Notes: generated from the sequence alone by a model not told the origin. Counted from the first letter of the stretch, positions 9,102 to 18,425 are shown. The stretch is DNA of 64,000 nucleotides from Vacuolonema iberomarrocanum LEGE 07170 (GCA_015207365.1 JADEXA010000003.1:62001-126000); one strand, 5' to 3'. Program-made: numbers and translations.

Positions 9102-9941
9102 TCAATATCCTCCGCTAAGGTCGGATCGCTGTATATCATCGGCTACGAAGACGGGCTTTTCCCTATATTCAGCTTCAAGCGTTTCTTGCGTTGACAGATC
9201 CCAGTTTAGGTCATAGTCACGCTCAAATTCTGCTTCCACATAGGGGCGCAAGACCCCAGTGACAACCACATCTTCATCTTCGGCGATCGCGATCGTTGTT
9301 TGTTGGCGAATGACAAGCAGGTCTTCTCCACCAAAGACCTGTTCTTCATCGAGGGTGAAAACCGTCGATGAAACCCGATCGTCCACTTCGCCCGAAACCA
9401 TAACTTGCTGGTTGTAATACCGTTCCGGATCGCGGGTCAGTTCACCAGGGCTAAGCAAGGGGATAATCGACTGCGCGATGATGACCGGCAAATTCTCATA
9501 TTCGGCATATAGGTCAGGGTTGAGCTGGAGCCCGTACTCTCGTGCAAAGTCAGCGATAGCAAGCTGCCGCACTTCGCCCGTTACATACAAGTCACTTTCG
9601 TCGCCGTTGAGCAGCGTGATTGGCTCACCCACGCTGATAACAATAATGTCTTCGCCGCCGAAGAAAGGCCGTTCGTCCTCGAGCAAAAACGACGCATCAT
9701 CAATCCTTTCCCTTACCTCTCCTTGCACCGAAACCGTTTCGCCGATAAAGGACTCGATACTGTCGGAGATGACCTCATGGGTCGTCGTCTGAGGGGTTTC
9801 TGCTGACCCAGAAGGCTGGGCAGAGGGGGTGCTTGTCTCAACGCAGGCAGATCCAATCAGCGCGACCAGCAATAGGTTGATAAAATTTTGGCTAACACAG
9901 CTTCGACGCGGTTGAGATCTTCTTCTAACGACACTGTTCAC
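9102..9941 (-). CDS. Putative exported lipoprotein with two tandem OB-like domains
   Basis: The 279-residue product begins at a GTG with an Arg-rich stretch, a hydrophobic core FINLLLVALIGSAC and a Thr/Ser/Pro linker, so it looks exported; C33 lies in a weak lipobox. Two similar units follow. Unit 1 (residues about 60-160) has GETVSVQGEVRERIDDASFL and GGEDIIVI. Unit 2 (about 175-260) has NQQVMVSGEVDDRVSSTVF and GGEDLLVI. The pattern 'V-x-V-x-G-E-V ... F-x-L-x-x-E' resembles OB-fold modules of periplasmic stress proteins, an inference. The protein is very acidic. No enzyme motif is seen. It is upstream of and probably co-transcribed with the DUF1206 gene. Confidence 0.7.
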   Translation of the reverse strand: MNSVVRRRSQPRRSCVSQNFINLLLVALIGSACVETSTPSAQPSGSAETPQTTTHEVISDSIESFIGETVSVQGEVRERIDDASFLLEDERPFFGGEDIIVISVGEPITLLNGDESDLYVTGEVRQLAIADFAREYGLQLNPDLYAEYENLPVIIAQSIIPLLSPGELTRDPERYYNQQVMVSGEVDDRVSSTVFTLDEEQVFGGEDLLVIRQQTTIAIAEDEDVVVTGVLRPYVEAEFERDYDLNWDLSTQETLEAEYREKPVFVADDIQRSDLSGGY

Positions 9942-10086
9942 GCTGGTTCCACTCTCCGTGAGGCTGTGATCGGCTTTTTGCTGGAGTTTTGCCAGTGAGA
10001 ATCAGGGCCGACGTCTTCACCATTACCTATATATAGGTAGCATAGTCTTTTCGTAATGGATTAGCTCCTGCCTGTAGGAAGAGTGA

Positions 10087-10187
10087 TATCAAATCCGGTT
10101 GAAGAACCCAACTATCGTTTGTGCCCGCTGCAAAGCTGCGGGCACAAACGATAGTTGGGTTTTACGGCTATTTAACCGGATTTGATA
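10087..10187. mobile_element. Hairpin element family A, copy 2 (101 bp, inverse orientation)
   Basis: The ends are TATCAAATCCGG and CCGGATTTGATA, here nearly perfect, and the central stem carries ACTATCGTTTGTGCCCGC and its complement. Compared with copy 1 the unit is reversed. It lies between the promoter side of the lipoprotein gene and the 3' end of the double-SnoaL gene and may end transcription of the latter. Confidence 0.82.
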
Positions 10188-10230
10188 TGAGATCTGAAAT
10201 TGGAGGAAAAGTGGGATCTGTAGAGCCGTC

Positions 10231-11241
10231 TTAGGGATTGCCGGATGCATCCCCTGCTTCGAGGCCAAACGCTTCAACGAAGACGATTGGGTTGAAATAT
10301 TCGCGGAATAGCACAATTTGGCTGTCTACAACCTGAAAAACTCCGCCATAGCGCTGCTCATAGATGCGCCCTGTGGGGATGATTTCGACCCGTCCCTGCC
10401 ATTCGGCAAAGACCATTGTTGGATCTTCCATTGGATAGAACACCAATTCGTCGGTGAAGTTGGCTGCACCACTTATCTGAGGCCATTCCGCATAATGCTG
10501 GATCAGGTTGTCTCGCCCTTCGACTCGGCGGGGAAAGCCTTCGGGGGCATAGGGCATATCTTGAATAGCGTTCTCGGCCCAGACGTTGGCGAAAGCGTCC
10601 ATGTCTTTTGTTTCGAGGCTGGTGAGAAAATCTCGAACGGCTTGTTCGGTTTGTTGTCGCTGGAGGTAGCTGGCGGGATTTTCGGTAGCCTGGGCCGCCG
10701 CTTGCTCCAAAAGGGTGCGATCGCCCACTTCATCGCTTAGCTGCAAGGTCATAGCCTCCACCACCCAGCGATCGGGTTGGCGGACAAACTGATACAAGTA
10801 TTGCCCTGAGACCTCCCAATAATCGCGATTCAGATAGTGAACGGCGGTGAAATCGGCAGTTGCCGTTGCGCGATCGCCATCGATCTGGATTTGAATATTG
10901 GAAATCGCATGGTGGGTTTGGTCGAACCCCGGCAACACCGATGCCCAGGCTGTCATCAATCCTTCTGGGGTAAAGGTTTGAACCTCGCCCCCAAACAGGG
11001 ATGTGTAGTCTATTTGAATTTCGTTGGCATAGAGGGACTCTAAGGCTTCAAAGTCGCCGTTGTCAGCTAGGGTCGCAACGCTGTTGATCAGGGTGGCAAT
11101 GGCGGCTTCATTCGCACCCTGGGTTGAGATCGCCGATGCGATCTGTGGGGAGGACTGGGGAAACGGTGGGCTTTGGGCGATCGCTGGGGTGGGAGCCGTT
11201 GCCGTGATGAGAGCAACGGTTCCAATAAACAAAAATTTCAT
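10231..11241 (-). CDS. Exported protein with two SnoaL/NTF2-like domains
   Basis: The start at 11241 (MKFLFIGTVALITATAPTPAIAQS) is preceded by AGAGG at good spacing and gives a clear signal peptide; a longer open frame to 11352 lacks both and is rejected. The mature part has two NTF2-like cone folds: domain 1 with NSVATLADNGDFEALESLYANEI and EVSGQYLYQFVRQPDRW, domain 2 with AVRDFLTSLETKDMDAFANVWAENA and EGRDNLIQHYAEW. Domains of this type bind or isomerise small hydrophobic ligands, often polyketide-like. The tandem copy and the export signal suggest a periplasmic binding or cyclase role, not proven. It appears to be a single-gene unit. Confidence 0.8.
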   Translation of the reverse strand: MKFLFIGTVALITATAPTPAIAQSPPFPQSSPQIASAISTQGANEAAIATLINSVATLADNGDFEALESLYANEIQIDYTSLFGGEVQTFTPEGLMTAWASVLPGFDQTHHAISNIQIQIDGDRATATADFTAVHYLNRDYWEVSGQYLYQFVRQPDRWVVEAMTLQLSDEVGDRTLLEQAAAQATENPASYLQRQQTEQAVRDFLTSLETKDMDAFANVWAENAIQDMPYAPEGFPRRVEGRDNLIQHYAEWPQISGAANFTDELVFYPMEDPTMVFAEWQGRVEIIPTGRIYEQRYGGVFQVVDSQIVLFREYFNPIVFVEAFGLEAGDASGNP

Positions 11242-11516
11242 AACGACCTCTTGAAAGGATGGGTTAGAAAAATAGCGTTGGCAACAGTTGCCGTGGCCTG
11301 ACTGAATCGTTTCGAGAACATGCTCAGCGGCTAGATCTGTGGCATTGTCCAAGGGTTCGAGCTGATCGTGTCATCCATCTGCAAGCCTTCTATCCAGGTC
11401 ATAGATTCCGCAGCAGTCACCACGTCGTAGAAGGCTTGCGCATTGTCTCAACGATTCACATTGTTTTGGGTCGATTGTTAAACGCTGTTGGAGCCGATAA
11501 GTAGGGTAGGCAGGTA

Positions 11517-12626
11517 CTAATCGTTGCTCACACCCGCCCCTGCCCCTTCAATCAAAATGGGCTGTTGAAAGCTCTTGGGCTTGTCGCCTACGGTTGCACC
11601 GCCGTTGAGCATGCCCTGCAGGCTGGGTTCAAAGAAGGTGTAGGGGAATCGCGCTTCCGGACGGCTGGCCTCATCCAACCGCTGCTGTAGCTCGGCTGGA
11701 ATCTCGAAGTCCAGGGCACCTAGATTGTCTTGCAACTGGTGCAGTTTGGTCGCGCCAATGATGACGGAGGCCACAGCCGGACGGTTTGCCACCCAGTTCA
11801 TCGCTACCTGAGCCATGGAGCGATCGAGTTCTTTTGCCACCGCCTCCAACTCGGTGACAATGGCCCAATTCTTCTCGGTGAACTTGTTGAAAGCGGGGTT
11901 CCCGCTGCTCGCCAGCATCGCCAAACGTCCGGAACCTTCGACCCCTTCTTCAGACGGCTTGTACTTACCCGAAAGCAACCCACTCGCTAGCGGCGACCAG
12001 ACCATGACGCTGGTGCCCAGATGCTTTGCCAAGGTGGTGTACTCAAATTCGATGTTGCGCTCTGCCAGGGAGTACTCAAGCTGTACCGTGCTAATGGGTT
12101 CTAGATGGCGCTCTTTGGCGATCGTTTGGGCTTGCGCTACATACCAGGCCGGAGCATCCGACAGGGCGGCATAGCGCACTTTGCCCGATCGCACCAAATC
12201 ATCCAGCGTCCGCACGACTTCCTCGGCTGGCGTTACCTGGTCCCAGGTATGCAGCATGTAGACATCGATGTAGTCGGTGCCGAGGCGTTGGAGCGATCCT
12301 TCAACCGCCCGGAGGATGTTCTTGCGCCCATTGCCCCCGGCGTTGGGGTTGCCCGGTTCGGCGTTGTAGCTAAACTTGGTGCTGATGATGACGCGATCGC
12401 GCGTCCCACTGTCTTTAATGAATTGCCCCAGCATCCGCTCGCTGTTGCCGTTGGTATACATATCGGCTGTATCGACAAAGTTACCGCCTGCTTCTAGGTA
12501 CGTATCAAATAGCTGACGGGAATTGGCTTCATCCGCCCCCCAACCCCAGTCATCACCGAAGGTCATGGTGCCGAGTGCTAGACGACTCACTTTGAGTCCA
12601 CTGTTGCCTAAGGTGTAGTAGTCCAT
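11517..12626 (-). CDS. Aldo/keto reductase, longer subfamily
   Basis: The 369-residue protein is an aldo/keto reductase with an intact tetrad: D52 and Y57 in NFVDTADMY, K84 in VIISTKFS, and H126 in VYMLHTWDQ. The NADPH site is visible late, in ASVIIGATKLHQLQDNL. A C-terminal tail of about 35 residues (from PYTFFEPSLQGML) is beyond the barrel core. AGGAG precedes the ATG. It is distinct from the reductase at 4799: low similarity outside motifs and a different subfamily. Substrate unknown. Confidence 0.9.
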   Translation of the reverse strand: MDYYTLGNSGLKVSRLALGTMTFGDDWGWGADEANSRQLFDTYLEAGGNFVDTADMYTNGNSERMLGQFIKDSGTRDRVIISTKFSYNAEPGNPNAGGNGRKNILRAVEGSLQRLGTDYIDVYMLHTWDQVTPAEEVVRTLDDLVRSGKVRYAALSDAPAWYVAQAQTIAKERHLEPISTVQLEYSLAERNIEFEYTTLAKHLGTSVMVWSPLASGLLSGKYKPSEEGVEGSGRLAMLASSGNPAFNKFTEKNWAIVTELEAVAKELDRSMAQVAMNWVANRPAVASVIIGATKLHQLQDNLGALDFEIPAELQQRLDEASRPEARFPYTFFEPSLQGMLNGGATVGDKPKSFQQPILIEGAGAGVSND

Positions 12627-13243
12627 TGGATATCTCCTGTGGTGGAATAAGCTGCAAGACTTTGTTTTGGCTTACAGGTACCACTATCGGAGAAAACATG
12701 GGTTCATTCTTGTAAATGATTGCTGTCTTTTGGTAAAAAATTGCGATTCGGCTGATGGAGCCAAAGGAGTTGCAGGATCCAAGGATTATTTTTTTCTGAG
12801 AAAGGGCGCGGTATGTCCCTTCTCAGAAAAAAATAAGCTCCTCAACCAGCAATGCCCAGTGCACACGATCGCCCACTCGCAAATGAATGGCGGGCTAGGG
12901 GGACAGACCCATTAAAATGGGTTCCGCTCCGTTGCTCAAACGTCGGAGGATCGCCCTTACTCTCCAACCAAAATGTAGAAACCCTGTGTTAGACAAGGGC
13001 AAAGTCTGAACTGACACAGGGGAGCAATGGAGCATGTGTGCTGAATACCTTAACTGTCTGAGAAAACCGGGAGGAGGTCATCAGTCGATCGGTCATTTCT
13101 GCGGATGATGGAAACGACCTATTGGATAGACCAGTCGACCGATTTGGCTCAAAAACCTTTGATTTAAGGTGAAGCTGACAACCGTTTCGACATTCGTTTC
13201 TTCAACCGTTGCACGCTACAGATTCAGCATTCCCTGGAGACTT
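12627..13243. other. Intergenic stretch of about 617 bases with hairpin element B1
   Basis: It lies between two divergently transcribed genes and so must hold two promoters. Element B1 is at 12766-12856. Near 13080-13145 the similar short words AGTCGATCGGTCA and CAGTCGACCGATT face the large gene at 13244 and might be regulatory. The open frame across 12667-12915 is mostly hairpin and is not taken as a gene. Confidence 0.45.
12766..12856. mobile_element. Hairpin element family B, copy 1 (about 91 bp)
   Basis: The left end is GGAGTTGCAGGATCCAAGG and the right end CAACCAGCAATGCC. The stem pairs an AT-rich arm with CTGAGAA against TTCTCAG and the complementary A-run. Other copies are at 31063, 38012 and 58017. 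No target duplication is visible for this copy. Confidence 0.75.
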
Positions 13244-16200
13244 ATGGTAGACGTACACCCTTCGTTCACAGACGGCAACGCATTTGAACTCAATGGATCC
13301 GGCTTGCATGAATATGATTCTGCTGATCTGCTTTCTCTGACGCAGAATGTTGGGCGATCGCCTGCATTTTCTGACCCTCAGCTAGAGATAGCACTGGAGC
13401 AGCTTGATCTATGGCGTAATCGTAATGGACGCGATGCGTTGGGTGGGTTTTATCCTTATCATTTTACGAATTCTGACGGGTTCTCTGAGGATACGGATAG
13501 AGATATATTGCTGGGTGACAATGAAATAGCGGTATTCGGCGGCTTCGATGGTTACTGGCGAAGTCGTCAGGATACCCTTACGCTGGGTCATTCATCGGGC
13601 GGGCAGATGCGATGGAGTGTGGATGATCCTCAGTTTGACGCTGACCTGCAAGCCAGTCTGGAGCGATCACTAGAAGATGGCAATAGCCCCGGTTCGATCG
13701 CCGCTGTTTCCACAGGGGATGGGCAGTTGTGGACGGGAGCGACAGGGTTGGCGGATGTGGAAAACGAAACTCCCGCTATGGTTGGCGATCGCTTTCCAGC
13801 CGCTAGCGTCACCAAACCCTTCACCGCCGCCGTGGTCATGCAATTGGCCGAAGAAGCAGTGCTATCGCTGGAAGACACGATGGATCAGTGGCTTCCCGAT
13901 ACTGTGACAGATCAAATTGCCAACAGCGATACAATTACTATCCGCCAACTGCTGAGCCATACCAGTGGGGTGAACAGCACCCTGATGAGCGATGAATATC
14001 TACAAGACTTGGTTGAAGATCCGTCTTTGATTTTTCAAGACTGGACGCCCACCGAGCTACTCTCACGCTATGTGTACGATCGCGCGCCCAGCTTTGCCCC
14101 TGGAAATGATGTGGAATACAACAGCGCCAACTATCTTCTCCTCGGGTTAATCATTGAAGCAGCAACCGATTCCACTCTGACCACCCAGTTTCGCGAACGC
14201 ATCATCGACCCCCTCGACCTCAACAACACGTTCATGCCAGATGAGGATATTCCAGGGGGATATCAACCTGGCTATATCGATTTGGATGGAGATGGAACAT
14301 TTGACTTGAATGCGGAGGATGCCGATCTCGAACGCTTTGGTGGGGCGGGCGCGCTGGTTTCCACGGTTGAAGATTTAGCTCGGTTTTCCCAAGCGTTGTT
14401 TGAGGGTGAGCTGGTTAGCTCCGATGCGCTACAGGAAATGATTACCGGCGGAGTGACGATCTCGACGGAGGATCCACTTGTGCCAGAAGTTGGCGTAGGC
14501 TTGGGCTTTGGTTATCAGGATGTTATTGGCGAAGGGCGGCACTTTTTTGCTAATGGTGATAGCTATGGTTGGACGGTGCGGCTGCGCTATGACCGAGAAA
14601 CGGAAACCACAACCGTTGTCTACCGGAATGGCGTTGATCAAACGGCGACTGAAGACTATGCCGATCAAGCCCTAAACGACTTATTAGTGACCACGAGGGA
14701 CTATCAGAGCGCCCCGCAGTATGGCACTGAGGAGAATGAAAAGCTAACGGGAACGCCGAAACCAGATAGAATCTATGGCCTGGAAGGGCGCGATCGCCTC
14801 TTGGGTCGTGCGGGTTCAGATAGCCTCTCTGGCGGTGAGGGTGACGATAGGCTGTACGGTAAGGCTGGCCTAGATTGGCTTAATGGTGGCGCGGGGCGCG
14901 ATCGCCTCTATGGTGGCGTTCATCGCGATTATCTAATCGGTGGTCTTGGCAATGATGACCTGGTGGGGGGCAAGGGCTACGACACACTTAAGGGGCAGGC
15001 TGGGGATGATGATCTCCGGGGTGGCATGGGCAACGACCAACTCGATGGTGGTGCTGGATGGGATACGCTCAGGGGGCATCTGGGGGATGATGTACTGATT
15101 AACTTAGACGGTGGTATCCTGACCGGTGGGCAAGGGAATGACGACTTTCGTTTGGGCGATGGTCGCTTACCCGACACACCAAAAATTACAATTTTTCCGC
15201 CTTTACCCGACTTTACTATCACGGACTTCACAGTGGGCGAAGACCAACTGACGCTGAACTTTGGCATCACATTCGACGATCTAATTTTCCTGGATACCGA
15301 AGCGGGCACCATCATCAGTACCGAACTGCGAGAAGGATTGATCTTACTGGAAGGGGTTGGATCCGAGGATCTGACGGAAGATAATTTCGATTTTGGTAAT
15401 GCCGAACTGCAAGCGGCTTTCCAGGCCGACCTAAATCAGGTTCTGACAGAAAGTGGTTTTCCGGGTATGTCTATATCCGTCATGGCTCCCGATGGCAGCA
15501 ACTGGACGCGCGCCCAGGGCGTATCTGATCTCGAAAATGAGACGCCCCTCACCACAGACGATCGCTTCGTGGTGGGCAGTGTCACTAAAGTCTTTACCGC
15601 GACCGCTATTTTGCAGTTGGTCGAGGAAGGCCGACTAGGGTTGGATGACCCGATGAGCCAATGGTTACCGGAGATTTCTGAGCGGATACCCAATGGCGAT
15701 CGCATCACCGTACGTCAGCTTCTGGGGCATACGAGTGGAATTCGAGATGACGGGGGTGATCTAGCCGAAGCCTATCTGGAGAATCCTGACATTGCCCAGA
15801 GAGAATGGACGCCAGAGGATTTTCTGGAACTGATTTACGATAAAGAACCGATGGGCGAGCCCGGTGAGTTTGGCTACAGTAATCCAAACTATACGCTGTT
15901 AGGAGAAATTGTTGAGGCGGTCACGGGTACGGACTTAGAGCAAGAATTCCAAACCCGGTTCTTTCAGCCATTGGGACTCCAAGATACCTTCTATGCATAC
16001 CCAGAAGATATTCCGGGTGGGTATGTCAAGTCCTACTATGACGAGACGGGCGATGGCAATTTCGAAGATATTTTAAGTGGAGTTCACCCCTCACTTTCGT
16101 TTAAAAAAGCAGCCGGTGGTTTGGTTTCAACCCCAACGGATTTAAACCAGTTTGCGCGGGCATTGTTTTCTGGCGCACTCCTTTCCCCTGCCTTGCTAGG

Positions 16201-16492
16201 TCAGATGGTGGGCAGTGGCAACCCATTTCTAGGAAACTTCAAGTATGGCCTGGGTGCCATGTACGACAATGCCCCCGACGTTGGGAGAGTGCAAGGGCAT
16301 GATGGTGCCCAAAGTCTTTTTGGTTGGCGGGCCAATATGTATCACTTGCCAGACTTGAACATGACCCTTTCAATTACGACCAACGGCTTTACGGATGCAG
16401 CGGATCCAGTTGGAGATTTGTGGATAAGAACCATCTTGAATACCGTCGAGCAAGCCGCCACAAGTTCAGTAGAAGGGGAAGATCTCAATTGA
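13244..16492 (+). CDS. Two-domain beta-lactamase/serine-hydrolase-like protein with a central RTX repeat block
   Basis: The ATG at 13244 follows GGAG at good spacing and gives about 1082 residues; a GTG at 13169 is also open. Order: an acidic N-terminal region of about 120 residues; serine-hydrolase domain 1 with SVTK (codons 13805-13816); about ten RTX nonapeptides of the type GGxGxDxLx (roughly 14740-15150); a short RTX-trailing beta region; serine-hydrolase domain 2 with SVTK (15578-15589), YSN (15875-15883) and HDG (16298-16306). In domain 1 the second motif reads YNS, not YSN, and the third motif lacks His (ANGD), so it may be inactive. RTX repeats bind calcium and usually mark type I secretion. 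The likely role is a secreted esterase or peptidase; substrate unknown. Hairpin element A3 begins right after the stop. Confidence 0.85.
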   Translation: MVDVHPSFTDGNAFELNGSGLHEYDSADLLSLTQNVGRSPAFSDPQLEIALEQLDLWRNRNGRDALGGFYPYHFTNSDGFSEDTDRDILLGDNEIAVFGGFDGYWRSRQDTLTLGHSSGGQMRWSVDDPQFDADLQASLERSLEDGNSPGSIAAVSTGDGQLWTGATGLADVENETPAMVGDRFPAASVTKPFTAAVVMQLAEEAVLSLEDTMDQWLPDTVTDQIANSDTITIRQLLSHTSGVNSTLMSDEYLQDLVEDPSLIFQDWTPTELLSRYVYDRAPSFAPGNDVEYNSANYLLLGLIIEAATDSTLTTQFRERIIDPLDLNNTFMPDEDIPGGYQPGYIDLDGDGTFDLNAEDADLERFGGAGALVSTVEDLARFSQALFEGELVSSDALQEMITGGVTISTEDPLVPEVGVGLGFGYQDVIGEGRHFFANGDSYGWTVRLRYDRETETTTVVYRNGVDQTATEDYADQALNDLLVTTRDYQSAPQYGTEENEKLTGTPKPDRIYGLEGRDRLLGRAGSDSLSGGEGDDRLYGKAGLDWLNGGAGRDRLYGGVHRDYLIGGLGNDDLVGGKGYDTLKGQAGDDDLRGGMGNDQLDGGAGWDTLRGHLGDDVLINLDGGILTGGQGNDDFRLGDGRLPDTPKITIFPPLPDFTITDFTVGEDQLTLNFGITFDDLIFLDTEAGTIISTELREGLILLEGVGSEDLTEDNFDFGNAELQAAFQADLNQVLTESGFPGMSISVMAPDGSNWTRAQGVSDLENETPLTTDDRFVVGSVTKVFTATAILQLVEEGRLGLDDPMSQWLPEISERIPNGDRITVRQLLGHTSGIRDDGGDLAEAYLENPDIAQREWTPEDFLELIYDKEPMGEPGEFGYSNPNYTLLGEIVEAVTGTDLEQEFQTRFFQPLGLQDTFYAYPEDIPGGYVKSYYDETGDGNFEDILSGVHPSLSFKKAAGGLVSTPTDLNQFARALFSGALLSPALLGQMVGSGNPFLGNFKYGLGAMYDNAPDVGRVQGHDGAQSLFGWRANMYHLPDLNMTLSITTNGFTDAADPVGDLWIRTILNTVEQAATSSVEGEDLN

Positions 16493-16593
16493 TATCAAAT
16501 TCGGTGCAATAGCCATAAAATCCCAATACCGTTTGTGCCCGCTGCGTTGCAGCGGGCACAAACGGTATTGGGATTCTTCTACAGGAGTTGCTA
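16493..16593. mobile_element. Hairpin element family A, copy 3 (101 bp)
   Basis: The left end TATCAAATTCGG starts directly after the TGA stop of the RTX hydrolase. The right end is decayed (AGGAGTTGCTAT). The stem CCCAATACCGTTTGTGCCCG and its complement is perfect but differs from the other A copies at paired positions. It fills nearly the whole gap between two convergent genes and probably works as a two-way terminator-like structure. Confidence 0.78.
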
Positions 16594-16597
16594 TGAC

Positions 16598-17605
16598 TCA
16601 GCGTGCGGCTGGCGTATTAACTTTGGTGGATTGGGTCACGTTGAAAGAAACACTAAACGGCTGACCCAGCTCTGTGGCAACGGCTTGCTCGACCAGCGCC
16701 ACCTCCTCGGGGGTAATCAGTTCAACCGCCCGAACCACCAGCTCAATCTCTGAAGTTTGCCAGTCTATGCGGGTTTCCAGTAGCTCGACATCTTGTCGAA
16801 CCAGCAAAGGGTTGTTGCTCAAAATCGTTTGCATCGAATAGTCTAGGCGGCTCTTGCGAATCAGCTCCAGGGAGCTAATGCTTAACGGAATGACGAGGAT
16901 CACCATCAAGATGGCACTCACACTCCAGCTAAGGGTGCGGCTAAACTGATTGTCGCGCTGCGTGTATCCAACCAAGACGTAGACCAGCGTGCAGGCAAGC
17001 GTGATGCCCAACAGGTTCGTGCAGTACAGCAAAAAGGCACCCCCACTGTAGACCCACTGCCCTTGAGACAGCGTTAGGCCAACCACACAGAGGGGCGGCA
17101 TCAGCGCCACGGCGATCGCTGTTCCCGGCAGCGCATCTCCGATCTCGGGGCGAACCTTTGCGTAACTACTAATGGCACCTGCGACCAAGGCAATCACGAG
17201 GTCAATGAGCGTGGGTTGGGTGCGGGCCAGCACTTCAGTGCCAAACTCAGGAATTCCCATCAATGTTCCGGCTAGCCAGGCCATGAGAACCCCGACGAGC
17301 GTACCAACAATAATGGAAACGGTACTAAGCCTCAACAGCTCCCGATCCCCTTCAATGGTGGCAAAGGCGAACCCTCGCAGCGGCTGCATCAGGGGAGCAA
17401 TAATCATCGCGCCGATGATGACGGCGGCGCTGTTGATAATCAAACCAAAGGTAGCGATCAGGCAAGAACCCGTTAGTAGAACCAAAAAGTTGAGAGTAAG
17501 CTGGGCATCTTTAAGTAAAGAAGCACGCAACTTCAGAATCGGCACTTTGATGAGCCATGACTGAAGGCGGGTACGTAACTGCTGGAGCAGGTTAGGCGAT
17601 GACAT
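16598..17605 (-). CDS. DUF389 (TIGR00341-type) membrane protein
   Basis: The 335-residue protein has six or seven membrane helices, then a soluble C-terminal domain. The family signature is clear: INSAAVIIGAMIIAPLMQPLRGFAFA near residues 58-83 and GDALPGTAIAVALMPPLCVVGL near 157-178. DUF389 proteins are of unknown function. The C-terminal part (RIDWQTSEIELVVRAVELITPEEVALVEQ) is a small alpha/beta unit. It is convergent with the RTX hydrolase gene. The start is the ATG nearest to the first amphipathic helix. Confidence 0.88.
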   Translation of the reverse strand: MSSPNLLQQLRTRLQSWLIKVPILKLRASLLKDAQLTLNFLVLLTGSCLIATFGLIINSAAVIIGAMIIAPLMQPLRGFAFATIEGDRELLRLSTVSIIVGTLVGVLMAWLAGTLMGIPEFGTEVLARTQPTLIDLVIALVAGAISSYAKVRPEIGDALPGTAIAVALMPPLCVVGLTLSQGQWVYSGGAFLLYCTNLLGITLACTLVYVLVGYTQRDNQFSRTLSWSVSAILMVILVIPLSISSLELIRKSRLDYSMQTILSNNPLLVRQDVELLETRIDWQTSEIELVVRAVELITPEEVALVEQAVATELGQPFSVSFNVTQSTKVNTPAAR

Positions 17606-18026
17606 AGGGAGACCCTGGGGATGGTACTAAGCAATCATGCTGGATGAAATTCGATCGCTCAGCATCTGACTGTAGATGATGCTGAAGGCGACCTGATTGT
17701 AAAGGCTGTCAGCCCTGAAATTCAAGGATGCTAGCCATGACATCCGCGATCGCGTTCCCCCGACCTCCAATGGTGCCTGTCCTAAAGCTTGAGACCGTTC
17801 AAATGCAACGGCGATTCACCTTCCCATGATCACATCTTCAGCGATCGCATTTATTCTCGATAGCGCTGTTAGAATCAGCCCCGGAGACAGGGTGGGGTGG
17901 GGCCAAAAATCCGTCACGATGAACACCGCTAGGATTGCGATCGCAACCCGCCTAACCCTGATGTGTGATTCGTACATGGATATGCTCGCCTAACTTATTC
18001 TTCAGTCGAATACTTTTTCCGATTCT
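17606..18026. other. Intergenic stretch of 421 bases, possibly holding one tiny gene
   Basis: Apart from the small open frame at 17816-17977 on the minus strand and several HIP1-like GCGATCGC words, nothing is recognised here. It must contain the promoter of the DUF389 gene. Confidence 0.35.
17816..17977 (-). CDS. Possible 53-residue membrane peptide
   Basis: An open frame from an ATG at 17977 gives a peptide with a basic start (MYESHIRVRR) and one hydrophobic segment (VAIAILAVFIVTDFWP), then a short polar tail. AGGCG lies about 12 bases before the ATG. It has the look of a single-span membrane miniprotein, but a hydrophobic frame of this length can occur by chance. It is in the same direction as DUF389 and DoxX, between them. 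No homology is recalled. Low confidence. Confidence 0.22.
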   Translation of the reverse strand: MYESHIRVRRVAIAILAVFIVTDFWPHPTLSPGLILTALSRINAIAEDVIMGR

Positions 18027-18425
18027 TTAGCTCTTCATCATGTCCGTTGGTCGTCTGAACCAAGCAATGGTCACAGAGATGCACAGCAAAACAAAGGCGG
18101 GAATGGGGCCACCCTCGATTATGGCTAAATGAGCCAGAATCGCACCACCCATGAGTGCGGCTAGCATCATGCTGCCAATAAAGGCTCGGTCGGGAAAGAG
18201 GAGCTGCATCGCACAGACAATTTCAAAGCCACCTATCAGGTATCGCAGCTCTGGGCTACTGCTAAAGTGACTAAACACCTCGATTGCCTTTTCGGTGCCG
18301 ATGATTTTTGAGTTGCCTGCGGTTAGAAAAATGATTGTCGCGGCAATTTGTAGGATCCAGGCAGTAGACTGCTGCCAGCGAGATAAATGGGGATGTCTAC
18401 GAGTATGGGAGTGAGTCGTTTTCAT
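18027..18425 (-). CDS. DoxX-like small membrane protein
   Basis: The 132-residue protein has four hydrophobic helices after a His/Arg-rich N-terminus. AATIIFLTAGNSKIIG and the following LRYLIGGFEIVCAMQLLFPD fit the DoxX/DoxX-2 pattern (x-F-L-x-A-G-x-x-K plus G-x-x-E). DoxX proteins are membrane partners in redox or oxidative-stress systems, but for this subtype the role is unknown. It lies 141 bases downstream of the antiporter start region of the next gene, in the same direction. Confidence 0.75.
   Translation of the reverse strand: MKTTHSHTRRHPHLSRWQQSTAWILQIAATIIFLTAGNSKIIGTEKAIEVFSHFSSSPELRYLIGGFEIVCAMQLLFPDRAFIGSMMLAALMGGAILAHLAIIEGGPIPAFVLLCISVTIAWFRRPTDMMKS

Noticed and set aside
10231..11352. 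Longer start for the double SnoaL protein
   Set aside because: The internal ATG at 11241 has AGAGG and begins a clear signal peptide, which the longer form would bury.
12667..12915. 82-residue plus-strand frame
   Set aside because: Most of it is hairpin element B1.
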